From: Phallusia fumigata
Lineage: Eukaryota; Chordata; Ascidiacea; Phlebobranchia; Ascidiidae
NCBI GenBank assembly: GCA_008931825.1
Contig: QXVZ01012773.1
Coordinates: forward strand, 1 to 40,341
Direction of reading: 5' to 3'
DNA: 40,341 nt
Part shown: one piece after another, positions 21,832-32,630 of the stretch
Numbering within the stretch: the first letter of the stretch is position 1
Layout: each line of letters opens with the position of its first letter
Made by a program: the position numbers and the translations under genes
The notes under the pieces: generated by a model
Databases searched by the model: none
What the model was told of the DNA's origin: nothing
The model's input: the letters and a program-made list of their open reading frames with translations, nothing else

Positions 21832-22856
21832 AATTGTCATCAGTTGTCTTCAACCTATTTATGCAAAAAAACTGAGGAGCCCGATTTTAGAAATATGCTT
21901 CGCAAATACTTGTAAAATTACTGATATGTTGTGTTTCGAATATTTTATTATTAACTTTCTTTATTTTGTGCATCTACAGTGATCGGTTCTGGACTGGGTT
22001 TTAGTTGCGAATTTGACTGTAAATTTGATTTGTACCGTTGGTTTGAAATCTATTGGACGCTAGGTGTCGCTAGTGACCTTTTAAAAACTAAAATTGCTGC
22101 AACAAAAACTATAGTTTGAAAAACCTACGTTAATATTTAAACAAACTCTTTTGCTAAAGAACACGTGATTTCAATGTAAAAAATAAATTGATTTTTTGCC
22201 AGGAGCCGTTGAACTGCTGTTGAAAAAACGACTGACTTTTAGAAGTATTTCCAGTGTATGGTAAGATCATTTGTATCGTGTCAAAAAGGCAAATATCTAT
22301 TTTCCTCTGCTGCATCGATTTAGTTTTTCTTTCCTTTGTGTATAATCAACATCGTGTAGTAATACCGTGTAATTTTTATATGCGGTGTTTTGTTGAAAAA
22401 AATCGTCGCGTACCCTAAAAGCAATAAAAAAATTTTGGTTACGTTAAACATCTGGTTTAAAGTTCTACTTTTAACTGTAGCCCACCAGACACAAGCTACA
22501 CACTCCTCAATCTCTGTTATGTTTTTAAACGCAGCATCCACTATGTAATTGTTGTGATGAACTATACTACCTACGTGTACAGTGGGCAGGCAGAACGAAT
22601 CGTGCATGGATGTGAAAAACAATAGATACGTTGATATGATTTGTTTGTGTATTCTTTATACTTTTAGCTGGTGAAAGAGAGTCATAGTTTTAAATTTAGT
22701 TAGGTTTATTGCCAGTTAGAGTCTGGAATTTGATTGTGCAAAATTTGTAAATATATCATGGATTTATGTATGCATTACTACACAAATAAAGAAAATTCAT
22801 AGGACTGTAGGAATGCAGTGTTTGCTTTAACTTAGGTACGTTAGTCGGATTAGAAG
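21832..22856 (+). repeat. Lectin F 3' flank / G 5' flank, duplicated at 26366-27423
   Basis: Shared landmarks in both regions: TACTGATATGTTGTG against TACTGATCTGTTATG; ACGCTAGGTGTCGCTAGTGA (22058-22077) against a diverged form at 26598; CGCAGCATCCACTATG and TTGTTGTGATGAACTAT; CATGGATGTGAAAAACAATA and ACGTTGATATGATTTG. The flank was copied together with gene G or H. No gene lies in it. Confidence 0.7.
22770..22856 (+). promoter_or_regulatory. Leader of lectin G, shared with H
   Basis: The stretch before the ATG (ACACAAATAAA, GACTGTAGGAATG, then a pyrimidine-rich run ending TTAACTTAG, then GTCGGATTAGAAG) is also found before lectin H and unlike the leaders of B to F. The pyrimidine-plus-AG motif about 25 nt before the ATG looks like a splice acceptor, either for a 5' UTR intron or for spliced-leader trans-splicing. 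Confidence 0.4.
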
Positions 22857-25708
22857 ATGAAGCACCTAATAGTTATCACAGTAATATTTGCGCAACTTGT
22901 CAACGCGCAAATCTGGCATTCATTTCAAGGATATGAATATATCATTGTTTACTCGCCACATGCTAATTCGTACAAAGAAGCTAAAGATGGATGTACTGCA
23001 AGAAAGGCTACAGTAGCAAATGTTAAAACTCTTAAAATCCAAAAGTTCTTGGTGGAAAAGATAGGAAGTTTGGCAGGTGAATATGCGAAAATTCGATCCC
23101 AATATTACTTCGGTTCCAAAATGTTTTTTTAATAAGTTCAAAATACCTGGTCGGAAAAATGGGAAAATTGTGGTTCCATTTCTGTGGCTTGCCAGCGAAA
23201 CAAAAGAAGAACAAACAAGACCCAAGTTTGACAATTGCCATAATTTCCAGCAATTTAAATTAACAAAAACAATAAATGAGTATTTTTAAGGTCGCTTGTT
23301 TCAATGCTGTCTCGTTTTGCTTAGAATATCCGACTTTGATTTTCTGTTATTTGCAGAATACCCATTCTCCCTTTATATCGGTGCAACTCGTATCGGAAAA
23401 ACAGGCAACTTTCAGTGGACAGATGGAACAAGTGTTCATGTGACACAGTGGAATGGTGGTGAACCAAATAACAAAAATGGAAACGAGAAATGTGTAATCA
23501 TGGGGTGGATACATGGACTTGAACCACTGTACAAGTGGAATGATGTTCCCTGTTCATCTTACTCAAGATATATCTGTCAAAAATGCGGAACAGGTAAATA
23601 ATAAAGTACATAAGTAACTATAAACTCCCTTTTGTAAGCTGAATATACATAACAATATAACTCATGCAACTTATAACGTTAACTAATTTATTTAACTGTA
23701 ATTTTTTACCAATGACTTTTCTGATCTTTTTTTTAAACACAGCCTGTCCTACCACTACTACATTAACCACAACTTCAAAATCTAAAACCACAACAATGTC
23801 AAGTACCAAATTTACAACATCAGGGGAAATAACGTCACCACCGGGTATGGTTAAAAGCGAGTGATTAGGTTTTTCCAGATGTTAAGAATACGAATAGTTT
23901 TAGGGGCTGCAACGTAAAAATTCCTTTTTTGTTGTTGTTAAGAAACCTCCATAACCAATATCCAAGCGACTTCGCAAGCAACGTCGGGTAAGATCACAGT
24001 TTTTTTTATTTTGATTAGGTTTTAAGCGTTTCAGTAAGCGTTATTTCATAAACAGTTACACAACCAATCGTCGCACAGCCTGTGTTTAGGAATCAATCAC
24101 AACTTCAAACAACTAACCCAAGCTCGTGTCAGAAAGAGTCTTTTAGCTTACAAGTTGTATTATTGTTTTAACCATTGCATCTTTGCAGAAACCACAAGCG
24201 TATCAACTTCTATTTCTGCCCCAGCCTTCCCACAAGCAGGTGGGTAGAATAACGATTTCCGATGTTGCATGGTGACGTCACACGCAAAAGATAACAATAA
24301 ATTGAGGATAAAATCTTTTTAGCCTTTTTTCTCTCTTTTTCAGAAACGCTATCGACAAGCGATGTAATGTCAACTCAAGAAGTAACCCAAGGTAAACCAG
24401 TTTATAAATCTGCTTTTCAAATTTTATTTGGCTTGTTAATTTTCGCAGATAAGACAATCGACAACCAACTGTTGTTTGTGATAATTGCTGCGGCTGGTGG
24501 TTCTATATTCGGTGGAACTGTGATTGCTGTCGTGTGTCTCTTTTGTCGCAGAAGGTACACATTTGTTTGCGGTAAAAAAGTTTACAAGGTGCAATTTACG
24601 ATTACACAATTTTATTTTGCAGAGGTGAAGCTGAAAACAAACCGAGAAATAACGAATATGCAGAAATTGGCAAGTTACGATAACTTAATCGCGTAATTTT
24701 GCAACAATTAGTTTGTGTAAATTACGTTAAAGTCTGTTCCATGACAAAATCCCCTTACATGCGCTAGCAGGTTTTCTCTGATCATTCAATGTTGATGTAC
24801 AATAGCACAGCAATATACTTTTCTTTTTTACAGACGAAGGCAATATGGAAAGACAACCAGCCAACAAAACAACACAGTTCAATAAACCTGACGTCACAGC
24901 ACCGCAAGACGCTTCTAAAACTGACCAAGTGGAAGCTGACAACAGCAACGGAGGTGTTGCCCACACCAGTGACGTGGTATTGGATGATACCGTGTCTATA
25001 AGAGGAGAAAAGAGCACGGAAAGAAAAATGGGAGAACAAAACAAGACGCCCGAGACCGATATAACCAGGAAAAAAGATGTACTTCACCTTAAAGCAGGTT
25101 GCCATGATTACGCTGCAATTACAAACTTGGATGAAATTGCAGCCTATGCTACTGTGGTTGACGACAAGAATATATTGAATGAGAGTGCAGATGGGAACGA
25201 AGCGGAAGAAAGCAGTTACGATAAACTCGCTTTTAATAGGAAAGTTAAACAGGACGAAGTAGTTGGATCAAGTACATATGCAACCATGTATTCTACAGCC
25301 GTAGGTGAAGAGAACAGGAAAACGAAGGGAAAGAAAATGTCCACAACTAACCTCACAGAACAAGAACAACCTGATACAACAGGCTCCACATACACCACCA
25401 TGTCCCCAGTTGCTGAAATTGACAAAAACGGCAAAAAGAAAAAGCAGAAAAACGATAAAAACAAAAAAGTCACCAAGGCAAACGTACCAAGTGAGCAGAC
25501 GGAACAAGCAGATCATGATTATGATTGCATTGCGCACACAAATGAAACGCCAATGTATGCTGTTGTCAACGACCTAAGTATGAGGCGAGAAAACAAAAAC
25601 CAAGATTTGGGAGATCAAGAAAAAGGCACAGTAGACAAAAGTGCCGAAGTAAAACCAATCGAAGCTCCCATGTACTCTGTGGATGATAAGAAACGAGCTT
25701 ATGAATAA
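22857..25708 (+). CDS. Lectin G: type I C-type lectin receptor with long ITIM/YxxM tail, 576 aa
   Basis: Exons: 22857-23076, 23357-23593, 23743-23844, 23943-23987, 24189-24239, 24344-24391, 24449-24554, 24623-24669, 24834-25708. The signal peptide is MKHLIVITVIFAQLVNA. The CTLD has SLYIGATR, WTDGT, EPNNKNG, EKCVIMG, canonical WND and RYICQ. The stalk is split over four small phase 1-1 exons; the last three each begin ETx. The helix contains GGSIFGGT, a glycine-zipper-like segment. The exon ending EYAEI has a GC donor (gcaagt) where lectin H has GT. The tail (291 residues) has YAAI and YATV eight residues apart, the ITIM-like SSYDKL (25211-25228), two YxxM sites (TYATM, TYTTM), YDCI and MYAVV. 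Between them is a Lys-rich stretch. The end is MYSVDD-KKRAYE, unlike H. Confidence 0.87.
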
Positions 25709-26365
25709 GAAAACGTTGGGTAGTAAACTGTCGAGGTGGCGGGAGGGGAGGCAATCTTGGGTAGAAAAAAAGGTCCAGCCACAGTGTTGTGCCACAAAAC
25801 TAACAAGTGTAAAAATTGTGGGTGTAGCGATAAAACTGACATTATTCTGTGTTGTGCATGTATCTTTACGCTTCCTATGTCAGTTTATTCAGTGAATTTG
25901 TAACTGAATAACCATTTTAAGAAACGATATGTTTGTAGTAAACAAAACTGAGACTAACTTTGGTTTGGTTTGTTATAGAGTAAACGTCGACGCCACGACG
26001 CTTGACTTGGGTAATGGGCTTAAAACTTGTGCAATGGTATGCGTTAAGCCCGATCGCTCAGGTTTATTGTGAGACAACAACTAAATCGGGAGTTAGTGTG
26101 ATGATTTAACGTGTATCTGTGTACAGTGGGTGCATAGAAACCTCTTCCTTCTACTAAGCAATTTCAGCTATGACAGAAGAGTTTTGGTTGGTCACTGCGG
26201 TTCAATGACCAAGAACTACACTTGAGTTATTTCAGGTATCGTTTTGTGGTGAAGAAAACAAAGAAATAAAACTGTAATCACATGTTTTCCTACATAAATA
26301 CCTACATCTCTTTCCGTATAGTTTTCTGGTCTTTACTTGCACACAAAAAATGCTTATTTTAAAGG
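25709..26365 (+). other. Lectin G 3' region, related to the 3' region of H
   Basis: Shared with 31010-32260: AACTGAGA after TTTGTAGTAAACAAA, GGGAGTTAGTGTGATGATTT against GGGAGTTATTGTGATGATTT, and GTGTACAGTGGGT. AATAAA at about 26265 may be a poly(A) signal. No gene is seen. Confidence 0.55.
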
Positions 26366-27423
26366 GTGAAAACTAACTTTGCTTGCTTGCAAAGTATAGG
26401 CGAAAAATGTGAATGGCTTGAATTTAGAAATACATTTTCACAAATAGTTGTGAAGTTACTGATCTGTTATGTTGAGTTTATTTTGCTTGTTTCAGTTAAC
26501 TCCATGATGTGCATCCACTCAGCAATCTGTTTCAAGTTTTTATTTGCGACATTTATTGCAGATTTTATTTGTACCCTTGTTTTGGAAATCTATTAGACGC
26601 TACGCGGTGCTAGAGAGCTATATAAAACTTTTTTTGAAAAGCTCTGTACTAGTCTTGAAACACTCATGTTAATTTTCAAACACATTAACTTGGGAAAGGG
26701 CACATAGTTTTAAGGGTATAAAAATGCATCTTTTTAGCACAACAAATGGTCTGCTGTCGCAAAACGTCTTATGTTAAGATGTATTTCGAGTGTATGGTAA
26801 AGTCGTTTGTATCGTATTAAAAGGGTATCATGTGTCTGTATTTTTCTCTTCTGTAACTACTTGTTATTTTGTCTTTTCCTATCTGCATAATCAAAATCGT
26901 TTAATTTACGTTTATTTATTTAACTTTATACACGTGGTGTTCTGTTGAGAAACTATTCGAAGTTAGATGTCGAACCCTAATAGTAATAATAGACACTTGC
27001 GGTAACTTTTAACTGTTGGTGTAAAGTTTTACTTTTTTGCAGTATCCCACTAGACACAAGATATACACTTTTCAATTTCTGTTATGTTTTAAAACGCAGC
27101 ATCCACTATGAAATTGTTGTGATGAACTATGCCTACGTGTATAGTGGGTAATCAGAACGACGCGTGCATGGATGTGAAAAACAATAGATACGTTGATATG
27201 ATTTGTTTGTGTATTCTTTATACTTTTAACTGCTGCAGCTGTGAAGAGGGTCGTACTTTGAGGTTTATGTAGTTCTTAATGTTAGTTTATTTTGGATTTG
27301 TGCGAAATTTGTAAATAACACATGAATTTGTGTATACATTACCACACAAATAAAACAAATCTTTAGGTCTGTAGGAATGTAATGTTTATCTTTGCTCAGG
27401 TATGATGTTAGTTGGATTAGAAG
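26366..27423 (+). repeat. Lectin G 3' flank / H 5' flank, copy of 21832-22856
   Basis: It matches the F-G flank through the same landmarks, including CATGGATGTGAAAAACAATA (27168 on) and the leader just before the ATG. It marks the left part of the duplication unit that produced G and H. Confidence 0.7.
27333..27423 (+). promoter_or_regulatory. Leader of lectin H, shared with G
   Basis: It is the counterpart of the lectin G leader (ACACAAATAAAA, GTCTGTAGGAATG, CTTTGCTCAG, GTTGGATTAGAAG). The acceptor-like AG lies about 25 nt before the ATG. Confidence 0.4.
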
Positions 27424-30400
27424 ATGAAACACCTAATAGTTGTCTCACTAATATTTGCGCAACTTGTTAACGCGCAAACCTGGCATTCATTTCAAGGATA
27501 TGAATATCTCGTTGTTTACTCGTCATATGTCAGATCTTATGCTAAAGCTGAAGCTGGATGTGCTGCAAGAAGTGCTACAGTGGCAAATGTTAAAACAACT
27601 GAAATTCAAAATTTTCTGGTGGGAAAGATAGGAACTTTGACAAGTAAATCTTGAGTTATCAAGTGTTTTCATCGGTAAAGCGGTTTGTGCTTAAACATTA
27701 CTGGATTGAAATATAAAAATTTCTTGTTTATCTGTTAAGATTGTAATCCTTGCAATTCGAGTTTTCTGCTTCATTAAAGTTTTACTCTCTTTTAACCTTT
27801 TTAAGGAAGTTTTACCTAACGTTGTGAAAATCGATGAGCGTATTTTATGCCACTTTAACGGAATTTTTTATGGTTTTTTTATACGTAATGGAACTGCGCT
27901 TAAGCAGAATTTTTTAATAGGAGAAACTGTTAAACAACACAATTAAATTTTTTGCTCGGAAAAGTTAAACATTTTGGTGGTAATGCGATAATTTGGTCCT
28001 ACTGCTGTATTTTTTCAAACGTTTTTTACCATATCTTCTTTTTGTGGGGCTTCAAAAAACGTACAAAATATAAGACGCAGGTTTGGCAATAGCCCTATTT
28101 TCCACCAATATAAATCAAATGACAGTCAACACAACTGATTACTGGAATGTTTACAATGTTGTTTTGTTTTTGCTTAGAGTTTCCATTCTCTCTCTACATC
28201 GGTGCAAGTCGTATCGGGAGCACAAACAATTTTCAGTGGACAGACGGAACAAGTGTTGATGTGACACAGTGGAGAGGTGGTGAACCGAACAACGGAAATG
28301 GAAATGAAAATTGTGTTATAATGGGGTGGTTACATGAACTTGATCCATCGTACAAGTGGTATGATGTTCCTTGTTCATACAGCTCAAGATATATCTGCCA
28401 AAAACGTGATGCAGGTAGTTGATAACTGTGTACAAGTACCAGATTGCAGACCTTCAAATACGATTATTTTTCAAACTTACTTCCACTGCGACGTAAATAA
28501 GCATATAAATATCGATGAAAGTAGCATTTCAGCTGACTAACTTACAGTTAATTTAAACCGGTGCAGATTAAAAATTTGATGCTCTTTTACCATCTTGTTT
28601 CAAGTTCTGTCAACTGTATCTTTATGCCGAAAACTTATCTGACTACCCTTTAAGGTGGCATTTCCACGATCATCACGACGCGGACGACAGGTCCAACATC
28701 AAACACTGCAACAACTTCAGTGCAAATAAGCACCAGGCCTATACCGAGTAAATATTGAGCGGAAACTTACCTGGAAAAACTTTTTTTTAAATGTGCCAAA
28801 GCAGCGGTTCCATGACTCGTATGCGGCGTATTCATGACCCCGTTTTTTAATCCGCAATTCTTAGGTTACCTAATGTCACTCATGACATATCTATACCATG
28901 TCCAACAGCTGTTCACCCGAAAGGTTATATGCATAACTACAAAGGTAGCATAACAATATTGCTGTGAGAGTTTGAGCGGAGGTTTTAGGTTTTCACCAAA
29001 TTAAACATTGAATTTGCATCGCTTGCAAACTCTGGCTCATACATTGGTTTATTCTTAAATGTTACATATAGTTGTATAGCTGGTAAATTTTCTTTGTTGT
29101 TGTAAAGAAACCTCGATTGCCAACACAGAAGTGGCTTCGCAAGCAACGACAGATGAACCACGCCTTAGTAAGTTATTAGGCATGATAAACAACTAGCCCT
29201 TTACACAACACGTAAGAGGGGTAATTTGCCCGTGTTTTTGCGATTCGCACTTTTTGTGTTGCGCACCAACATACTTTATGTCACTTGCGACGTATGATTC
29301 ACTACAGATAACCGTTTTCCAAGTTTGTTTAAACTTGGTGTTTGTTTAATCTTCTGGATTTGTGCATCAATAGGCGTTTGTTTTAACAAATACGCAACCA
29401 CTTGCTAAATAACCAGTTAATGTTTTAGTTACGTATTTGATCAACTGTAGCCAAAGCTAGTGCCAGAAGTTTCATTTTAATCATTGCATCTTTGCAGAAA
29501 CCACAGGCGCATCAACTTCTATTTCTGTTCCAACTTCCCACACTGAAGCAGGTGGGTGGTAAAACGATTTCCGATCTTGCAAAGTGACGTAATACCAAGT
29601 AGATAACAAGAAACTTGTAGGTTGGGAACAAAATTAATTTAAACTGTTTTCTTTCTTTTTCTAGAAACACTAAGAACGAGCGTTGCAAAGTCAACTCAAG
29701 AAGTTAATCAAGGTAAACTAGTTTATAGATCCGTTTATTAAAGTCAACTTCTATGGCTTGTTAATGTTCGCAGATGATACAATCGACAACCAATTGTTGT
29801 TCCTGGTGATTTGTGCCGCTGGTGGTTCTATATTCGGTGGAACAGTGATTGCTGTAGTGTGTCTCTTTTGCCGTAAAAGGTGAACATTTGTTTGCGGTAA
29901 AAAAGTTTAGACTTACGATTTTATTTTGCAGAGGTGAAGCTGAAAACAAACCGAAAAATAACGAATATGCAGAAATTGGTAAGTTACGATAACTTAATCG
30001 CGTAATTTTGCAACAATTAGTTTGTCTAAATTACGTTAAAGTCTGTTCCATTGCAAAATCCCCTTACATGCGCTAGCAGGTTTTGTCTCATCATTCAATG
30101 TTGATGTACAATAACACAGCAATATATTTTTCTCACTTTATAGACGAAGGCAATATGGAAAGACAACCAGCCAACAAAACAACACAGTTCGATAAACCGA
30201 ACGTCACAGCAGCGCAAGACGCTTCCAAAACCGACCAAGCTGACACTGACATCAACGAAGCTGTTGCCCGCCCCAGTGACGTAGTATTGGATGACACCGT
30301 GTCTATAAACGGAGAAAAGAGCACGGAAAGAAAAATGGGAGAACAAAGCAAGACGCCCGAGACCGATATACCCAGGACCAATGATGTACTTCACCTTGAA

Positions 30401-31009
30401 GAAGGTTGTCATGACTACGCTCCAATTACAAACTTGGATGAAACTGCAGCCTATGCTACTGTGGTTGACGACAAGAATATATTGAAAGAGAGTGCAGATG
30501 GGAACGAAGCAGAAGAAAGCAGTTACGATAAACTCGCTTTTAATAGGAAAGTTAAACAGGACGAAGTAGTTGGATCAAGTACATATGCAACCATGTATTC
30601 TACAGCTGTAGGTGAGGAGAACAAGAAAACGAAGGGAAAGAAAATGTCCACAACCAACCTCACAGAACAAGAACAACCTGATACAACAGGCTCCACATAC
30701 ACCACAATGTCTCCAGTTGCTGAAATTGACAAAAACAGCAAAAAGAAAAAGCAGAAAAACGGTAAAAACAAAAAAGTCACCAACGCAAATGTACCAAGTG
30801 AACAGATGGAACAAGCAGACCATGATTATGATTGCATTGCGCACACAAATGAAACGCCAATGTATGCTGTTGTCAACGACCTAAGTACGAGGAGAGATAA
30901 GAAAACACAAGGTTTTGGAGACCAAGAAAACGATACTGTACACGAAAGTGCTGATGTGGAGCCAATTGAAGCTCCCATGTACGCTGTGGTTGATAAGAAA
31001 CGAGCATAA
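27424..31009 (+). CDS. Lectin H: type I C-type lectin receptor, duplicate of G, 576 aa
   Basis: Exons: 27424-27643, 28178-28414, 28655-28747, 29108-29167, 29498-29551, 29665-29712, 29774-29879, 29932-29978, 30144-31009. The signal peptide is MKHLIVVSLIFAQLVNA. The CTLD has SLYIGASR, WTDGT, EPNNGNG, ENCVIMG, WYD and RYICQ. As in G, the stalk is built from four small phase 1-1 exons and the helix holds GGSIFGGT. The tail repeats the G motifs: YAPI...YATV, ITIM-like SSYDKL (30518-30535), TYATM, TYTTM, YDCI, MYAVV twice. It ends KKRA, which fits a KKXX pattern. The tail is almost identical to G over its central part, while the second lectin exon differs at about 19 of 79 residues. The total coding length equals that of G. 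Confidence 0.87.
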
Positions 31010-32410
31010 AAAGAAGATAATGTTGAGTAGGAAGTTGTGGGGGTAAAAATGATCAATGTACAGTGTGGTAGAAAAATAGGCCCACCAAAACTTTTGTGTC
31101 AGAAGACTAACGAGTGTAAAAATTGTTGGGGCACTGATCGAACGGAGTTATCCTGTGTTGTGAATGTATTTATACGTTTCCTATGTCGATTTTGTTGCTA
31201 ATTTAACTGAGTCATTGTATTAAGCGGAATCGATACGTTTGTAGTAAACAAACTGAGAATAAAGTTGGTTTTCGGGTTGTCATTTAGTAAATGACGTGTT
31301 TGTGTGAACGAGCGGCCGCGGTTAAAAAGTGGGTCCTGTAACAAAATGTTACAAGTATTTAGGAAGTTACAGTTTGTAGGGCGATAAATATTCGAAGAAA
31401 AAAGTTAGCCATACAAAACAAACTACCCGGGTCGACTAATAAACTGGTTCTTAAGCAGGGAAACGAGAAACCTCCAAAGCAGAGGTCGGCAACCCCGCGG
31501 GGAAAATCCGGGCCCGCCAAGCAGAATCATGCGTCCCACAGCCTGTTTACAAATTGCCTACTTATGAAATAAGAAACTACTTTAAGGAAACAAAACACTC
31601 TAAATTCGCAAGTATTAAGAACATCGTAAACACCAAAAGTAACGGAATTGTTAGTAAAGGTTGGATACAAAATCTGCTCCTAGTTGTTACGAGGATAGTC
31701 TGTTATCATGTTACTTTTGGTGATTGCAAAGGGGGGATAAGAAAATTAAGAATCACTGGACTAATAGGTGGTTTTTCAATACATTTGAAAAAACAAGATT
31801 CAATGCCAAAAGGTTCTTGCCATACTCCGATTTTTTTTATAGAAGCCACGGACCACTTTATGTAAAAGTTTTGTCTATTATAAAAACGCCCCATTTTCGA
31901 AGTTGGTTGATGGGCCTATTAATTGGCACCACTTCAAGACTAGGCAAAGTAATATAAAGGCGTGGTTCAAGCCCATCGTTCGGCAAGTGCAATATGCAGT
32001 TATGGCACAAAATAAAACACACAACAGAAAGTTTACAGCTTCTCAGGTTTGTTGTGACACAACAGTTAAACCGGGAGTTATTGTGATGATTTGCCATGGT
32101 GTATCGGTGTACAGTGGGTTCACAGCAACCTTATTTGTTTTGCGAAACGATTTCAGTTATGACAGAAGGGTTTTGTTTTGTCATCGTGATGCAATGACTT
32201 AAAACTAGACTTGAGTTATTACAGTTGGTTTGACTTTTCAAGCCTAAGTCAAGTGAAACGAAGAAAATTTTTTTGTCATAAATTGTAAAGACGCTGGAAA
32301 AATTTCGATTTCTTTTTAATTTGAGCGGTTAAACATTAATATATTGCCAAAAAAGTTTCCCACTAAACTCTTTTACATTTATTTAGTCATGATTGCCGCA
32401 TGCGCTAAAA
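31010..32410 (+). other. Intergenic region, lectin H to I
   Basis: The first and last parts match the 3' region of lectin G. Between them, about 31300-31960, lies unrelated sequence with GC-rich patches and a hAT-like end at 31478, probably a repeat insertion. Open frames of 60-103 codons here have no recognisable domain. Confidence 0.55.
31478..31560 (+). mobile_element. Possible hAT-like end fragment
   Basis: CAGAGGTCGGCAACCCCGCG resembles the terminal inverted repeat of hAT transposons, followed by a GC-rich patch. No matching opposite end was found, so this is only a possible fragment. Confidence 0.3.
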
Positions 32411-32630
32411 ATGAAACTACCTACAGCTTATTTAATTTTTCTCGCGCATCTTGCTGATGCGGAAACGTGGCACTCATTCCAAGGACATGAATATCTCTTC
32501 GTTTGTTCGCCTTATGTTCTCTCTTATGCTCAAGCTCAAGACAGATGTGCTGCAAGAAGTGCAACGCTGGCGAATGTTAAAACAACAGAACTTCACAACT
32601 TCCTGGTGACCCAGATTGGAACTTTGAAAG
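32411..32630 (+). CDS. Lectin I: first exon of a ninth C-type lectin gene (partial)
   Basis: This 220-nt exon has the same length and phase as the first coding exon of lectins B to H. It gives the signal peptide MKLPTAYLIFLAHLADA, then AETWHSFQGHEYLF and the CTLD helix with one cysteine (QDRCAARSATLANVKT), and ends in a clear donor (AAAG, gtaaat). No second lectin exon is visible in the 315 bases before the N at 32946. It cannot be joined in frame to the next exon at 32948 because this exon ends in phase 1 and that one reads in phase 0. It is therefore either the start of a gene whose remainder lies in an assembly gap at the N, or an orphan exon. Two short out-of-frame ATGs lie just upstream, at 32389 and 32400. 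Confidence 0.7.

Noticed and set aside
28805..28920. Possible hAT end (AGCAGCGGTTCCATGACTCG) in a lectin H intron
   Set aside because: No opposite end or target duplication could be found.
31310..31520. Cluster of rare restriction-type sites (GCGGCCGC, CCCGGG, GTCGAC, GGGCCC) suggesting vector
   Set aside because: The sites are spread over about 200 AT-rich bases and do not match the order or spacing of a cloning polylinker; chance or a GC-rich repeat is more likely.
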